64,000 nt of DNA from Raphanus sativus (lineage: Eukaryota > Streptophyta > Magnoliopsida > Brassicales > Brassicaceae): the NCBI RefSeq assembly GCF_000801105.2, contig NC_079519.1, forward strand, positions 27,193,288 to 27,257,287, written 5' to 3'. The notes beneath the pieces were generated by a model that saw only the letters and a program-made list of their open reading frames with translations, was not told where the DNA came from and made no database searches. The translations under genes and the position numbers were made by a program. This document shows positions 10,496 to 23,700 of the stretch, in pieces (within the stretch, counting starts at the first letter, position 1; every line of letters begins with the position of its first letter).

Positions 10496-12297
10496 CTAGA
10501 TTTTGACCCGCCCTTAAAAGGGCGGGTAAATGTTTTTGTTTTATTTTTTTTAGAAATTTAATTTTTATATTTGTGTTTTTAATCATATTTTTGTTTTTAT
10601 AATATTTTTATTAAATGATTAATAAGAAATTTTAATAATTGGATTAAAATAGTTGAACCATACCTATCTCAGTAGGTCATGTTTCAGTTTTAATTGAATA
10701 AAATAGATTTTTATCTGCACTTTTAAAGCGCGATAGTGTTTTTTTGTTAATAAAACTATTAACCCGTTTTTTTTGTTAATAAAACTATTAACCCGTTTTT
10801 TTATTATTTCACATTTAATAATAGTGTATAATTTTGAAATTTTTGACCCATATATGTCAAAGATTTCTTTAAAAAAAATGTTCCTACTTTCACTCCGATC
10901 ATTATATATTCCTCCATCATCTCAAATTATTAATTATATATGTTATATTTCTACGTGTTTGAGTCATAACTAAAAAATCATATACTATGATAACAACCAA
11001 TTAAATCCGGTAGTTTTTTTGCAGTGCCGGAAATCGATGAACTCCGAGTCGCCACCGCTAGGTTGAAAATCTAATGAAACTGTACGCTATAATCTAATAA
11101 ACATATAGAAAGCTCTAAACAACTCGTATGACTTTCCACATCTCAATCCTACGTCATTTGTGAGAAGCTCCACCAAAACGTCTAACTCAGAGGCCCATCA
11201 GGGACATCATAGATATTACTCCCACCATTAAAAAGGGTTCAAGCTAATGATAAGGAGGATCTCAGGCGATAGCATCTAGTATGATTTAAGCGATTAAATT
11301 TGGTTGAGGGAAAAAAGAATCAAACAAAAATTATAGCAAATCGAAATTCAATTGAAAATCTACAAAATGAATCCAAAAGTTTATTATTTGGTTTGAGATC
11401 AGAGATTAATCTGATTCAATCAGAAAACCAAACAAAAAAAAAACAACTCGAGATGTTGAAGAAAAAAAAGAACAACTCGAGAGAGAAGAGAGAGAAAGAA
11501 AGAACACAGGTAAATATTGTTGAGACTACTATGATTATTAATTAATCGGTATAAAGAAAATAATTAAGTTGAACCAAATAGCAAAAGACACACGTAACCT
11601 TAATGAGAAATAAAAAACATTTGAAAACAGATGGCACAAAAAGTAATATGCCAAGAAAAAATATGGGTAATTTTATAAAAGGGTTCCTGAATTAATAGTA
11701 TTGATATAATTGTGCAATAATTTATATGATTTATAAATCATTATAAATGTACATTTATACAGTTATAATTAGTCTAGAAACATTTACCATTTTGCATCTA
11801 AACAAGATATGCTCAAGATTTATATGAATAATTTTGATAAAAGTCTTAAATGATTCAGAAACTCTAATAAAATGATTTTATAGGCCAAAGTTAAAAAAAA
11901 ATTTTTAAGTAATTTCAAAATATTTGTAAATGATTTATAAATCTTGTGTGGGTTTAAAAAACAATAACAATTATAGTAATGCTCTATATACAAATCTAAG
12001 TTTTTATATAAAAATATATAAAAATATTTTAATAATTATAACAATAATTTATAAAGAAAAAATGACGAAATATTATATATTCTTTTTATAATTATGCAAT
12101 TAGTGACCATAAACTATTATTTGTAATATTACTTGTGTTTTTTGGTAACTTGTATTAATTTATTCTAGAGTTTTCTTTTATTTTTAGATTTGAATAAAAT
12201 AAATATTTAATAAAAGTTATCAACCAATCAAACTATAACAATTTCTTGAAACTTTACATATGACTGACACGTAGAGTGACTTCTCAATTAATATATA
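10496..12297 (-). mobile_element. Non-autonomous Helitron (second of the triplet)
   Basis: The 3' end on the minus strand is CTAG (10496-10499) preceded by the hairpin acccgccctt/aagggcgggt. The opposite end at about 12297 carries a Helitron-like 5' sequence (TATATATTAATTGAGAAGTC) in which the expected TC has changed. The element is about 1.8 kb. It contains a more GC-rich patch at about 11,020-11,280 that could be captured host sequence, but nothing there is recognisable. The frame at 11300-11545 is low-complexity and not credible. Confidence 0.6.
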
Positions 12298-13661
12298 CTA
12301 GATTTTGACCCGCGCTTCGAAAGCGCTGGTATTATTTTTCACTTTTATGAAATATATTATTTGTTTGTAATTATTGAATTTGTTTATTTTAATAAAAAAA
12401 TTTTTATAATAAATTCGAGACATAGAGTGTCTTTGGTAAACTATGTATTTCTCTAATTTTTTTTATTCGCTCTTCAATCAACATATTTATTTGGTGTGTT
12501 GTTAAAATAAATGATTATAGAGTTTGATCTCTGCACCTCCGCGGATGTATATTTTAAAAAATATGATGATATTTGTTTTTCATGTAATTATTAGGGTTTG
12601 GCAAAATGAATCCGAAGAACATAACTGATACCAATCCGTAAATACAGTACCAAACTTGAACATAAATTGATTAAATATTCGAATTATTCAAAATTTTGTT
12701 AGTTAGAGAATCGAATCGGACCCGAACCGAAGTATTCGTGTATCTGAATTTATCTAAAAATAGATTTACATACTTATATATTAATTATTTTTATATTTAA
12801 CGTATATAAAACATCAAGAATGATACTTTTAAATTGGTTTAAAATACTTGAAAATATATATAGATAGTCAAAAATAAATATCTGAAATAGTTAAAGTATA
12901 CTCAAATCACCAAAAATACTTAAAATAACTATTGATTTCGTATCCAAAATTTAAATCAAACCAATTGATATGTTAAGCTTAGGTATTCTGATATATGTTA
13001 TTTAAATTTATAGGTAATATATTACTTTATTTATAGATTTTGAGAAATTTAAAATATATAGTGATTTAAAACTTTAAAAATAATTTAAACAGGTTATCCA
13101 AACCCAAACCAAACCCACAAAGATCCGAATCAAACTCAAACAAAAATTTAGAAACATCCTAATAGGACTGAAATCTTTGACCTCGAAAACCTGAAATGCA
13201 AACCGATCAGAACCAAACCGGTATGGATGTCTGAAAACCCATCCTTAGTCATTATTATATATCGTATAATTTCATCATATAATTAATCGTATTTTATATG
13301 TACCATCATATAAGTAATCATATAACTAATAGTATTTAATATGTATCATCATATAAATAATTACATATATTATATTTTAAAAACTTAATATGAAATATAA
13401 AAACCATAATTTGAGTTGGTATTTCAAATTGGATTTTGTATTGTATTTTTCTTATATATATTGACAACATTCTTTTATAATGGACTTAATAACTTAAGTC
13501 CATTACTTTTTCTGTTTAATACTACTATCTTTGTTTCCAAACAAAATTAATTTTTTTTTAAAAGACTACAATTCATGTTTCCAGACACACCAATTTTTTT
13601 TAATACTCTTATCCAAGTATCCAAACATACCGAATTTGTACTTCAACTTTAATAAGATAGA
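12298..13661 (-). mobile_element. Non-autonomous Helitron (third of the triplet)
   Basis: The minus-strand 5' end is TCTATCTTATTAAAG (ending at 13661) and the 3' end is CTAG at 12298-12301 with hairpin gcgcttcgaaagcgc. The host base after 13661 is t, as expected for insertion between A and T. The 5' sequence matches that of the plus-strand Helitron starting at 47422. The interior is AT-rich and non-coding. Confidence 0.75.
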
Positions 13662-13689
13662 TGGGGATAAGTATGTCTTGTATCGATAT

Positions 13690-14790
13690 CATCTAGGGAT
13701 ATTAAAATGAGTTTCCTTAACGGGTTTTAAATGGGGTTTTAATATAAATAAATGCACATTTACACCCATTTAGTTTAATGTGATTTAAATGGGTAGTTTT
13801 GTTAAGACACATTTATTAAATGGTGTTTTACTTAAAGTTAGTGGTGATCCTATTAACCCATTTAACTTAAGACCTATTCATTAATTCGATTTTGTGTTTT
13901 TGGCGGAAAAACTTGATTTGTGTTTTGACTAGAAAACACAATTTTACGGTTATGACATGAAGTCATGATTTTGCGGCAGAAAAACGTAATTACGTGGTTT
14001 CGGCGGAATTTTGATTTTTTCGGTTTTTGTGAGAAAATTAGATTTTGCGGTTTTTGTGAGAAAAGCTTGATTTCAATTTTGACGGAAAACATAATTTTGT
14101 GGTTTTGGCGGGAAAATAAAATTTTCTTATTTTGGCGGAAAATGTAATTTTACGGATTTGGCAGGAAAATGAGAGTTTACTGTTTTAGTGAGAAACATGA
14201 TTATGTGGTTTTAGCAAGAAAAAAAAATCAATTTTAACCATGTTCTTTTTGTAAACATGGCGGCAGCATCCGGCGTCTTAAAAAATACACTTGATCATGA
14301 ATGAATCCTCGCTGTTTATTGATTAAGACGCTAACAGTACGGCCAATTAAAATTAACGGGGATTTGTGACGCTGTAAAATCCAGCGTCGGAATAAATGGA
14401 GATGCGGTGGTTTTTTATAAAACGCAGAAGCATCAATCAAACAAGGATGCCTTAAAAAGCTGTTTCCTTTGTATTTTTTTTAACGCCGAACGCTGCCGCT
14501 GCGTCTAAAAAAGAACAGAGATTTGTGTTTTTAGCAAGAAAATCCAATTTTGTGGTTTTCGTAGGAAATTTTGATTTTGAGGTTTTGGCTGGAAAATCTG
14601 ATTGTGTTGTTTTTTTGTGGGAAGCTTAATTTTGCAGATTTGGCGGAGAAAAAAAATTTTGTGTTTTGGTAGAAAACATGATTATGTGCTTTTGGTGAGA
14701 AAATCTGATTTTGTGTTTTGGCAGGAAAATAATTTTGTGGTTTTTGAAGGAAAATCTAATTTTGCCTAATTTTGACTTAATCGCTTAATT
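13690..14790 (-). repeat. Minisatellite-bearing element, related to the one at 51.7 kb
   Basis: The left edge (agggatattaaaatgagtt) resembles the terminal sequence of the element at 51729-52676, followed by Brassicaceae-type aaatgggt strings. From about 13,885 to 14,770 a degenerate unit of roughly 25-35 bp recurs (pattern gattttgcggttttggcgggaaaa). It is oriented opposite to the copy at 52 kb. The right terminus is unclear. A separate small palindromic element interrupts it at 14242-14515. Confidence 0.6.
14242..14515. mobile_element. Small inverted-repeat element nested in the minisatellite
   Basis: The left end gttctttttgtaaacatgg and the inverse of the right end (GTTCTTTTTTAGACGCAGC) are imperfect inverted repeats, continuing into ggcggcagc and ggcgt motifs. 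The segment is GC-richer than the surrounding array and breaks its periodicity, so it is probably a later MITE insertion. I could not identify a target-site duplication. Confidence 0.5.
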
Positions 14791-15717
14791 TCCGCGTTGA
14801 TCGCGAAAAGTTGAAACACAATTAATTATTTTCTACTCATTATTGGCAGATTTTGTGTTAATATTCATTACCAAGTAATTACAGTTAGCTATTAAATCCA
14901 AAACCATTGTTCAAACCCAAAACAAACATATACATACTACATTTGAGGATTTCTTTGTATCAAACAAACACTGATCTAAATGTTCTGACAAATCAAAAGG
15001 AGATTGTTTTAAATTATCTATAAAAGTTTATATAATTATGTCTAAAAACTTGTGTCATCATTTTTAGAATTAGCTAAACATGTTATAAATATTTAAATTG
15101 TATTTAAAATTAGATTTCACGATATTTTGGTAACTCGCTAGGCACGGTCTTACCACTGGACAAGCGCCTAACACGATTCCGAACAAGGATATATCATATT
15201 AACATCCCTGATACCACCTTAATCATAAGGATTTTGGGATTTAATTTAAGTTGACACAAAATATAAGGGCTAAGAGTTTATAAAGGTTTTTGGGTTGTGT
15301 ACCTTGAACATGTTTAGTTTAAGTGTAACATGTAAAAATGGGAATTGAATTCTATGAAATCTAATCTCTCGCTGTTGCTCAGTAGTTCAGTGGTAATAGA
15401 GTGATTGAGTGTTAACTAATTGGTCGTAGTTCAACTTAAAACTGAGTAATATTTTTTCTTTGTTAAGAATACTTTGATTATTTTTGGTTGAATTAATTTG
15501 TGACATAAACAAAACATAATATCTGTATGTGTTATTTTATGTATCATACTCATCTTACACTTTTAATTGGTATTAATTTTACAAGTTTTAATGTACGATT
15601 TACGTACGTATATGGCCATGTGCATTTTTCTATTGTTCATGTTCATGCGAGAACTATTATCATCCATAGATCGTGCAAAAGAGTGGTGGGGAAAAATAAC
15701 TTCTTTATAAAATTATA
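14791..15717. other. AT-rich intergenic region with tRNA-like SINE relics
   Basis: No gene is supported. Two stretches look like remnants of tRNA-derived SINE heads: about 15,130-15,180 on the minus strand (box-A-like gtccagtggtaag) and about 15,368-15,450 on the plus strand (box-A-like tagttcagtggtaatag, box-B-like gtagttcaac). No target duplications were found for either. Confidence 0.35.
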
Positions 15718-15966
15718 CTCCCTCCGTTCCATAATAGTTGATGTTTTAGAAGGATAATTTTGTTTCAAATTAGATGAAGTTTTGAGATTCTAAGGTTACT
15801 TTAACTTTATTGGAAACTGTTCAACCAATTAGGTTTTACACTCTTTTTTGTTATTGGTTATTTGATTTTAAAACTATATCTTTAAAATATTTTTTATTAA
15901 AGAAATATAATTTTTTTAATCTTTGTGCACTAGAGTAAAACATCAAGTATTATGAAACGGAGGGAG
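15718..15966. mobile_element. Stowaway MITE
   Basis: Both ends carry CTCCCTCCGTT-type terminal inverted repeats continuing into ccataatagttgatg / CATAATACTTGATG. TA dinucleotides flank both sides (15716-15717 and 15967-15968). It is 249 bp, AT-rich and non-coding, as expected for a Mariner-mobilised Stowaway element. Confidence 0.85.
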
Positions 15967-16192
15967 TAACTTTTAATTAATGCGATAAAAAGGCAAGAGA
16001 ATGTAGTTTCGAATTAATTACACCACATCATATCCATCAAAATCACGAAATTTAGAATTTTTTAGCACCATGCACGTGGACAGTAATTTTAACGGAAATC
16101 AATTAGTCAAACAATCAAGGCACCCAGCTGTTCCTTATGAAGAAAAACAAAAGCTTTTGATGAAACTAAAATGTCATTTTACAGAACATATA

Positions 16193-16428
16193 CTCCTTCC
16201 GTTTCATGTTTCATATTAAGTGTCATTGTAGAGAATTTTTTTTGTTACAAAATAAGTGTCGTTTTAAGTTTTCAATGCAAAATTTATTAATTTTATTATG
16301 CATTTTATTTTTCTATTGGTTGAGATGTATGGGTAATGATGCTTTTGTATGGAAAATATGTAAAATTTAATGATTTCTTAATCCGTGTGCCTAACTCTAA
16401 AATGACACTTATTAAGAAACAGAGGGAG
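16193..16428. mobile_element. Stowaway MITE
   Basis: Inverted ends ctccttccgtttcatgtttc and the inverse CTCCCTCTGTTTCTTAATA, flanked by TA on both sides (16191-16192 and 16429-16430). It is 236 bp with no coding capacity and lies only 226 bp from the previous Stowaway copy. The 100-codon frame over its right end is not a gene. Confidence 0.8.
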
Positions 16429-16430
16429 TA

Positions 16431-17485
16431 CTATATAGTAATAGTTGTAGCTACTACTGATTGTTGTCATGACTGTTTCGAGTGTAGAACACCATCTGAT
16501 ATAAACATATATGCATGCATGTATATGTTCATTCAAATGGTGAAATGTCTTTGCGTACGCATAAGCAAAAAGACAATGAAACAACACAAGACTATATGTG
16601 GATTATGCATATCATATACACGTGAAAGGTACCTTTAACTATCAAATTGATTTTGTAGACTCCTTCAAACCAATCTAGGTCACTTCGAACTGTAGATTAT
16701 TCTATTAGTACTAAGTAAACCGAATACAGGTGTGGACGTCACATTATTACAAGCTAAGCTTAATTGGTTAAAGTAATTAAGTTCGGTTGGTTTTAGGATT
16801 TATGATAGAATCGTAGAGAGTGGCTGGTGCTGACAATGTTATTAATGCTTAATTAATAAGCTGGACCACCAAAAATGGACTGTTCGATAATCAACTGAAG
16901 ACTCTGATCCACTCAATAAATGCGAGCATCTCTTTCATTATAAAATAGGTTTTATTTATTTTTTTGGAACAAAAAATAGGTTTTATTTATCTTCACATGT
17001 TTTTACATCCAATGTTGGAATATATCATTTTATCTTCACTTATGTCTGCGCCATGTTATTTGTAACGCAAAAAAATTGTTCTCTTCACTGGTTATAGTTA
17101 ACATAACATGTAACAAATAAAAAACATGTAAAATAATTACATATTTAGCTACCTAGGAATTGGGGGTATAGATTAAATATTATTTATAATTAAATCCTTT
17201 ATAACAAAAGTCAAAGTGATCCTTTTTGGAGTGAAAATTAGAATCTCTCTGATATAAAATACTTTGTGGATATCTCAACTAAAAAAGTTAGAAAGGAACT
17301 GAGTATCTCAAAATGAGGGATTTCTCAATTAGATACTCACCTTAGATACTTTTGCAATAGGATTACTCTCTTAGCTAGAATCATGTTTACTTGTCCTCGC
17401 GAGGACCACAATGTACAAATAACACGGATGACATGTTCATACAAAATTATGAATAATCAGTATTAGGAAATTACTGAAAAGGTTA
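16431..17485. other. Intergenic region, nothing recognised
   Basis: AT-rich non-coding sequence upstream of EGL3. A short direct repeat (ataggttttatttat) occurs twice near 16,945-16,990. I see no gene or bounded element. Confidence 0.3.
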
Positions 17486-17887
17486 TTCCTTCAATTTCTC
17501 ATTAATTGTCATTCTATAATTTAAATTTTGTTTAATTTTAGTATATTTTTATGTTTCAATGTATTTATTTGTTAGTTTTTCTAATTTTATCTATGTTATT
17601 TTTGTTCATCAATTAAGATAAGTCAAATAAATACTCTTACATTTGTGAATAGATGTCATTTTGACATTTTTGACACAGATTAAGAAAACGACAAAAGTAA
17701 ATATAAATTGTTATTAATTACACATCTTTGATCAATAATATTTGAGATAAATAAAATTATTTATAAACTCAATGCAGTTTACAATTAATTTTCAATTGAA
17801 AGTAAATATAATTTGTATTGAAATTGTAAAATGATATTTTTGTGTACAAAAAAAATTAGAATGAAAATTATTATGAAACAAATGGAA
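17486..17887. mobile_element. Probable degenerate MITE
   Basis: The left end (attccttcaatttctcatta) and the inverse of the right end (ATTCCATTTGTTTCATAAT) are imperfect inverted repeats around an AT-rich, non-coding 400-bp core. Divergence is high and no target duplication is certain. Confidence 0.4.
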
Positions 17888-19338
17888 TCAATGACTCATT
17901 ATTATTTTCTGTACATCTAAATCAGTGCTATCATGCGCTTTAATGTGACGGAAAAGTATGGCAATTAGTACGAGAACCTCTAACTGACTAGGGGTAGTAT
18001 ATGGTTCAGTATGTTAATTCAAACACATTAAAGATTTAGAATCAAATGATAAATAATACTATTTGGCCGTGTAATCATACAAGAAATAAATAAAACAATG
18101 AAAAAAACCTTACTCCTTTTTCAAGGTTCAGACACGACAAGAAGTAGTCCTAGTTAGGGGTGCTTATTTTGAGAGATGCGAAGATTTTATTAAAAACATA
18201 CTATAGCTTACGGTATTAAATAGCTCTTGGTTTCTTGCACAGTGTTTTAAATATCTCATTTAAATATATACAATCACACTTGATTCTCTTCCCGAGTCTA
18301 ATTAATTTTCACCAACATCTTTGATCCAAGCTTCAATCTCTCTCAATATGTAACCTTATTGTTTGACTCGCATGGAACAGAGTCGCAAATAACTTTAGGA
18401 AAGTTTGAGCAAGTGTTAACATTCGAAATCAATGCAGAAACTATATGAAATGCAAGCTTTTTTGTCTGTTTCCCGGGAGATCCTTGATCTATAACCTTAA
18501 ATTTCGTGTTCTTCGTAGTGTGTAGCCATTAGAATCAGTTATGTGTTTTTTTTTCTTTTTTAAACTACCAACATTAATTTATATTTTCTTGTGTATATAC
18601 TCCACTCCTAACAATTAATTGTTGTCCTTTTGGCACATCGTTAAAATTAGAACAATACAGAAAAGATTAGCATAACCTTTGCGTAAAAATGATATGCACA
18701 AATCGAAAAATAGTCCAAATTTTTAGTTAGCAAAAGAAACAATTAACCGTTGTTATTGGCCAAAATAGGTCTTGGTTGGATTTATATGAATGTTATATTT
18801 ATGAATTATGATACTAACTAATAGATTGGTCAATGCCCTTTATATATTATTTTAAGTCTGATTATATATTTTGAAATAGGTTATTAATACGTTCTTAAGA
18901 ATTATGGTTTTATACTACTTTAACTTGAACTGAATTCCATTCTACAACACATAATAATATACTATATTTAAACCATTCACAGATCGTGGTCAACAAAACC
19001 ATATATAATTGATCAACTAATATATTGTGGTCAGATCTAACTCGTATACCCTGTTAAAAAAATGATCACATATGTTTTGATTTCATGTTAAGTTTCATCC
19101 ATAAACCAATAGTGGGTAAGCATGTGTGTTGATTATAGATAGTGTAAGTTTCCTTAGTTTACTTAATTTCGAATGTATAACTTCCACTCAAAAGTATAGT
19201 ACAAAGAGAAAGAACAACTTAGTTTTTCTTTTGACAAATAAAATACAAATAGAGAGAGGTGTTTGGAACACAATATTCAACCTAAAGGCAAGTACCCAAT
19301 TCTTTTGTTTCTTAAAGATTATATTGAACATGAACCAA
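17888..19338. other. Intergenic region, nothing recognised
   Basis: AT-rich sequence in the distal upstream region of EGL3. No convincing coding frame or bounded repeat was found. Confidence 0.3.
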
Positions 19339-20040
19339 GTTAAGATATCTCCAATGATAACTTCATTTTTTTCTTCAAAATTTGAAGTCATTCAAAAAAT
19401 GAAGCAACATGTTTTTCAATAATTTGCTTCATTATCTTCAAAAATATATTCTATATATTCTCTATCACTATTTTATATTTAATTATTAGTAACACTTTAT
19501 ACTTTTCAAATTTACTAGTCTTACTCATTTATTTTGTTTTAACAATAATCCGACTCTAATAGTAAGTTAAACATTATTATATGATATAATTATTACACAT
19601 GACATAAATAGGTAAACATACACTTTTAGATTTTATAAAGAAACACCAAATACAAATATCTTAAATGATTAATCAGAATATTATAAAAGCCAAAATTGAG
19701 TTTATTTTATTCTAATTTCTTCTAAATCAAACATAGAATTCTTAAAATTTAATAATATCATGTCTTTCGTTATTAACATCTAATTAGATGAAAGCAATAA
19801 TATAAATTTTGAAATTAAATGGGTGGCATTTAAACATACAAAATAATAATAAATTAAAATTATAGATCAGTTTGTAAAGAAAAATATATTCTAAAAATGA
19901 ACAATTGAACATTATTTTTTCAATTGCAAAATACTGTTCAATTCTCAAAATTTTAAGAAAAAAAGAAAAAAAATAAAGTACCACTACAGTAAAAAATAAA
20001 GCAAAAATATAAAATGAAGTACTACTGAAGATGATCTTAC
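19339..20040. mobile_element. Possible 0.7-kb inverted-repeat element
   Basis: The left edge (aagatatctccaatgataac) and the inverse of the right edge (AAGATCATCTTCAGTAGTAC), both followed by ttcattt, are imperfect inverted repeats. This suggests a decayed Harbinger- or hAT-like MITE. The boundaries are approximate. Confidence 0.35.
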
Positions 20041-20212
20041 ACAACATATGATATAAAGTTGGCGAGTTAGCTAATTCCCAAAGATTAAAGCACCGAAAAA
20101 CTACATTCCCACTATTTTTTTTTGTTACCACTCCTTTAAAATAAAACTACTTTTGAAAAAATCCTCGTATATTTATGTATTTTATGATAATATAAAGTGT
20201 ATGTTTACCTAA

Positions 20213-20461
20213 GAGCATATCTAATTCACCTCTCTATTTACATGTATAATAGCATTTAGAGATAAAATATTATTAAACACATTCTTATTTCTTTTACGAA
20301 ATTATAAATTGTTATTTTTCTTTATTTATGGAGAAAGTAACATTTCTCTATATTTAGCTTTTATTTTAAAATTGATATTTTAGAGAAATATATCTTTTTA
20401 TAAAAAAAATTCTATGTTATAAAAAGAAAGTAAACTATATCGGAGAATGGAGATGGTCTAA
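20213..20461. mobile_element. Possible MITE 300 bp upstream of EGL3
   Basis: agagcatatctaattcacct on the left and the inverse of gagaatggagatggtctaa on the right are degenerate versions of the GAGCATCTCC-type termini seen at 37885-38580. The core is AT-rich and non-coding. The remaining sequence to 20762 is the EGL3 proximal promoter and 5' leader, in which I assign no specific site. Confidence 0.4.
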
Positions 20462-20762
20462 GTGTCATAAAGAAATTCTGAGACCATCCTTTCTCTCTCG
20501 ATTCAAATCTCAATTCAACCACAACAATAGTAACTTCAAAATACAAAATACTATTTAACTTTTCTATTTTTTAATTTTTTATCAATAAAAACACTATTTA
20601 ACTATTTTTATTATTCTACCCGTATATGGAAGGTTCAAGATAAATGTTAATGGGCTTTGTTGTCTTCTCCCTTCCCGAAACTGAACCAGTGTCATGTAAA
20701 AATCACCAACTCATAAGTCAAACCCTATAATTCCGTTCTGCTTTTTTCCTTGTCTACAATTG

Positions 20763-23700
20763 ATGGCTACCGTAGAAAACAGAATGATGCCGGAAAATCT
20801 AAAGAAGCACCTCGCTGTTTCAGTTCGAAACATTCAATGGAGTTACGGAATCTTTTGGTCTGTCTCTGCTTCTCAACCAGGGTACATCTCCTAATCTTTA
20901 CCCTTTCCTCTGAAGTTTACAGTTTTCTTGGCTTTCTCCACGATATTGAGACATTGTTGTTTCTAATCAAGAACTGACACAAAATATCTGGGCACATTTC
21001 AACTTTCATTCTTTCTCATTTCAAACTTTATCTGTATGTTGTGGGTTAAACATAAAAAAGACTGTTGGAGTGGGGAGATGGATACTACAATGGAGACATT
21101 AAGACTAGGAAGACGGTTCAAGCATCGGAAGTCAAAGCTGACCAGTTGGGTCTTGAGAGAAGTGAGCAGCTTAGAGAGCTTTACGAATCTCTCTCCCTAG
21201 CGGAGTCTTCAACCTCCTGTGGTTCTCAGGTCAATAGACGGGCTTCCGCCTCCTCTTTGTCTCCGGAAGATCTCACCGACACTGAGTGGTATTACTTAGT
21301 ATGCATGTCTTTCGTCTTCAACATTGGTGAAGGGTAAATCTGTCTTTCTCCTAATCCCATCATCAATCAAACCATTTTTTTTAAAAAAACGACGTGACCC
21401 TAACTTTTATTATGTACTCTTTATTCTAATTTTTGATTAAAAAATTATGTACTATATTTCTCCTTAGAAAACTGATAGAAAATGTATACTATTACAAAAT
21501 TTCAAAGATCAATGTATTTTTGTATAGATATGAATTAAGATTAGTCAAACTTACTGATAAGAGTACTTTGTTTTTTTTTTTTTTTTTTTAATAGATAAGA
21601 GTACTTTGTTTGTCTAACAAAAAAGACAAACATCCTTTATTATCATGTCTCCTTCAGTTCTCATCTTCCACGATAGCTTATTCCGACATGGACGAGTTTG
21701 ATTGTTAAAAACGCAATGTTTTTACGTTTGCGTGTTTACAAAGTATCAACCTTAATATGAGTTATAAATGATGATATATAGACGCATTTTTGTCGTCCGG
21801 TTAAGCATAAAACATAAAATGATTAAAAAACCAAACTAATTTTTCCGTCTTTTTATTATTGTAGAGTTCCCGGAGGAGTGTTGGCGAACGGGCAACCAAT
21901 ATGGCTATGTAACGCTCATACCGCCGATAGTAAAGTCTTCACTCGCTCTCTTCTTGCTAAAGTAAGTTTTTGGGTAGTTTATATTTGCAACTGGAAATGC
22001 TAACGCTATAACTAAAACGTTTTTTCTTGTGGCGCTTTTGCTCTTTTAAGAGTGCTTCGCTTTTGACAGTGGTTTGCTTCCCATTTCTTGGAGGAGTTCT
22101 TGAGATCGGCACGACCGAACATGTAAGCCAATATTTTTATATTTATATAAACTCAGCCGTTTCGACGCATAGGAGTTCAACCAATCAACATGCAGATACA
22201 TATTATCCTGTTAATTTTTTCATCTATCAAAAATTAGCATAAAATGTAAAAGTATTTCTAGCAAGTATATTAAACAATATAATTTACATTGATTTGATAA
22301 ATAGAAATAGTACATAAAGAAGTCCCATCTGACAAAAGGTTTAAATTCTCCGACATTTCTAATCAATATTGTCATAAAGCTGTTATATTTCCAGCGCTTA
22401 ATAGTGAATAATGAAAGTTAAAAGGGCTAATTTATTGTTTTTTGTTAAATTATTTTAGGTTGCAGAGAACTTAAACGTGATACAATGCGTGAAGACGTTA
22501 TTCCTTGAGGCTCCTCATGGAACTTTATCAACGAGATCCGATTATCAAGAAATTTTCGATCCTTTAAGCCACGATAAATACATTCCAGTGTTTGGAACTG
22601 AAGCTTTTCCGACAACTTCCACAAGCGTGTATGAGCAAGAACCAGATGATCATGATTCGTTCATCAACGGTGGTGGTGCATCCCAGGTACAAAGCTGGCA
22701 GTTTGTGGGTGAAGAACTCAGTAATTGCGTTCACCAACCGCTTAATTCTAGCGATTGCGTTTCCCAGACGTTTGTTGGAACAACCGGGAGAATTACTTGC
22801 GGTCCAAGGAAGAGTAGGAATCAACGGTTAGGTCAGATTAAAGAACAGAGTAACCGAGTAAATATGGACGACGATGTTCATTACCAAGGCGTGATCTCGA
22901 TGATTTTCAAAACAACGCATCAGCTAGTTCTTGGACCGCAGTTTCAGAACTTCGATAAGCTGTCTAGTTTCACGAGGTGGAGGAGGTCATCATCGTCTGA
23001 AAAAACGTTGGGAGAGAAGTCTCAAAATATGTTAAAGAAGATTATTTCCGAGGTTCCTCGGATGCACCAAAAGAAGGTGTTGTTACCAGACACACCAGAA
23101 GATAGCGGGTTTAAGGTTGGGGATGAAACCGCGAACCACGCCTTGTCCGAGAGGAAACGCCGCGAGAAATTGAATGATCGGTTCATAACGTTGAGATCAA
23201 TGATTCCTTCAATTAGTAAGGTAACCTAATCCAACACTTTGCTTCAATAGCGTTTTGAATTTACTATACTAGCGTTTTGCATGTGCATGCTGAAATAATA
23301 TAATGTTTTCAAGGTAAGTAATCTTATATCTTGTGGATTCTTCAGATAGACAAGGTGTCGATTCTTGATGATACGATTGAGTATCTTCAAGAACTTCAAA
23401 GACGGGTACAAGAACTGGAATCTTGCAGAGAATCTACCGGTAAAGAAATGCGAATGGCTATAAAAAGGAAGAAAATGGAGGATGAAGATGAAAGAGTATC
23501 GGCGAATTGTTTGAAAAGCAAGAGGAAGGAGAGTGAGAGTGATGTGAATGTTGAAGAAGATGAACCGGCTGATACCGGTTATGCTGGTCTAACAGATAAT
23601 TTAAGGATCGGTTCGTTTGGCAATGAGGTGGTTATTGAGCTTAGGTGTGCTTGGAGAGAAGGGATATTGCTTGAGATAATGGATGTCATTAGTGATCTCA

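Noticed and set aside
15120..15450. Possible tRNA genes
   Set aside because: Box-like motifs are present but no cloverleaf with acceptor stem and anticodon arm could be drawn. They fit SINE relics better.
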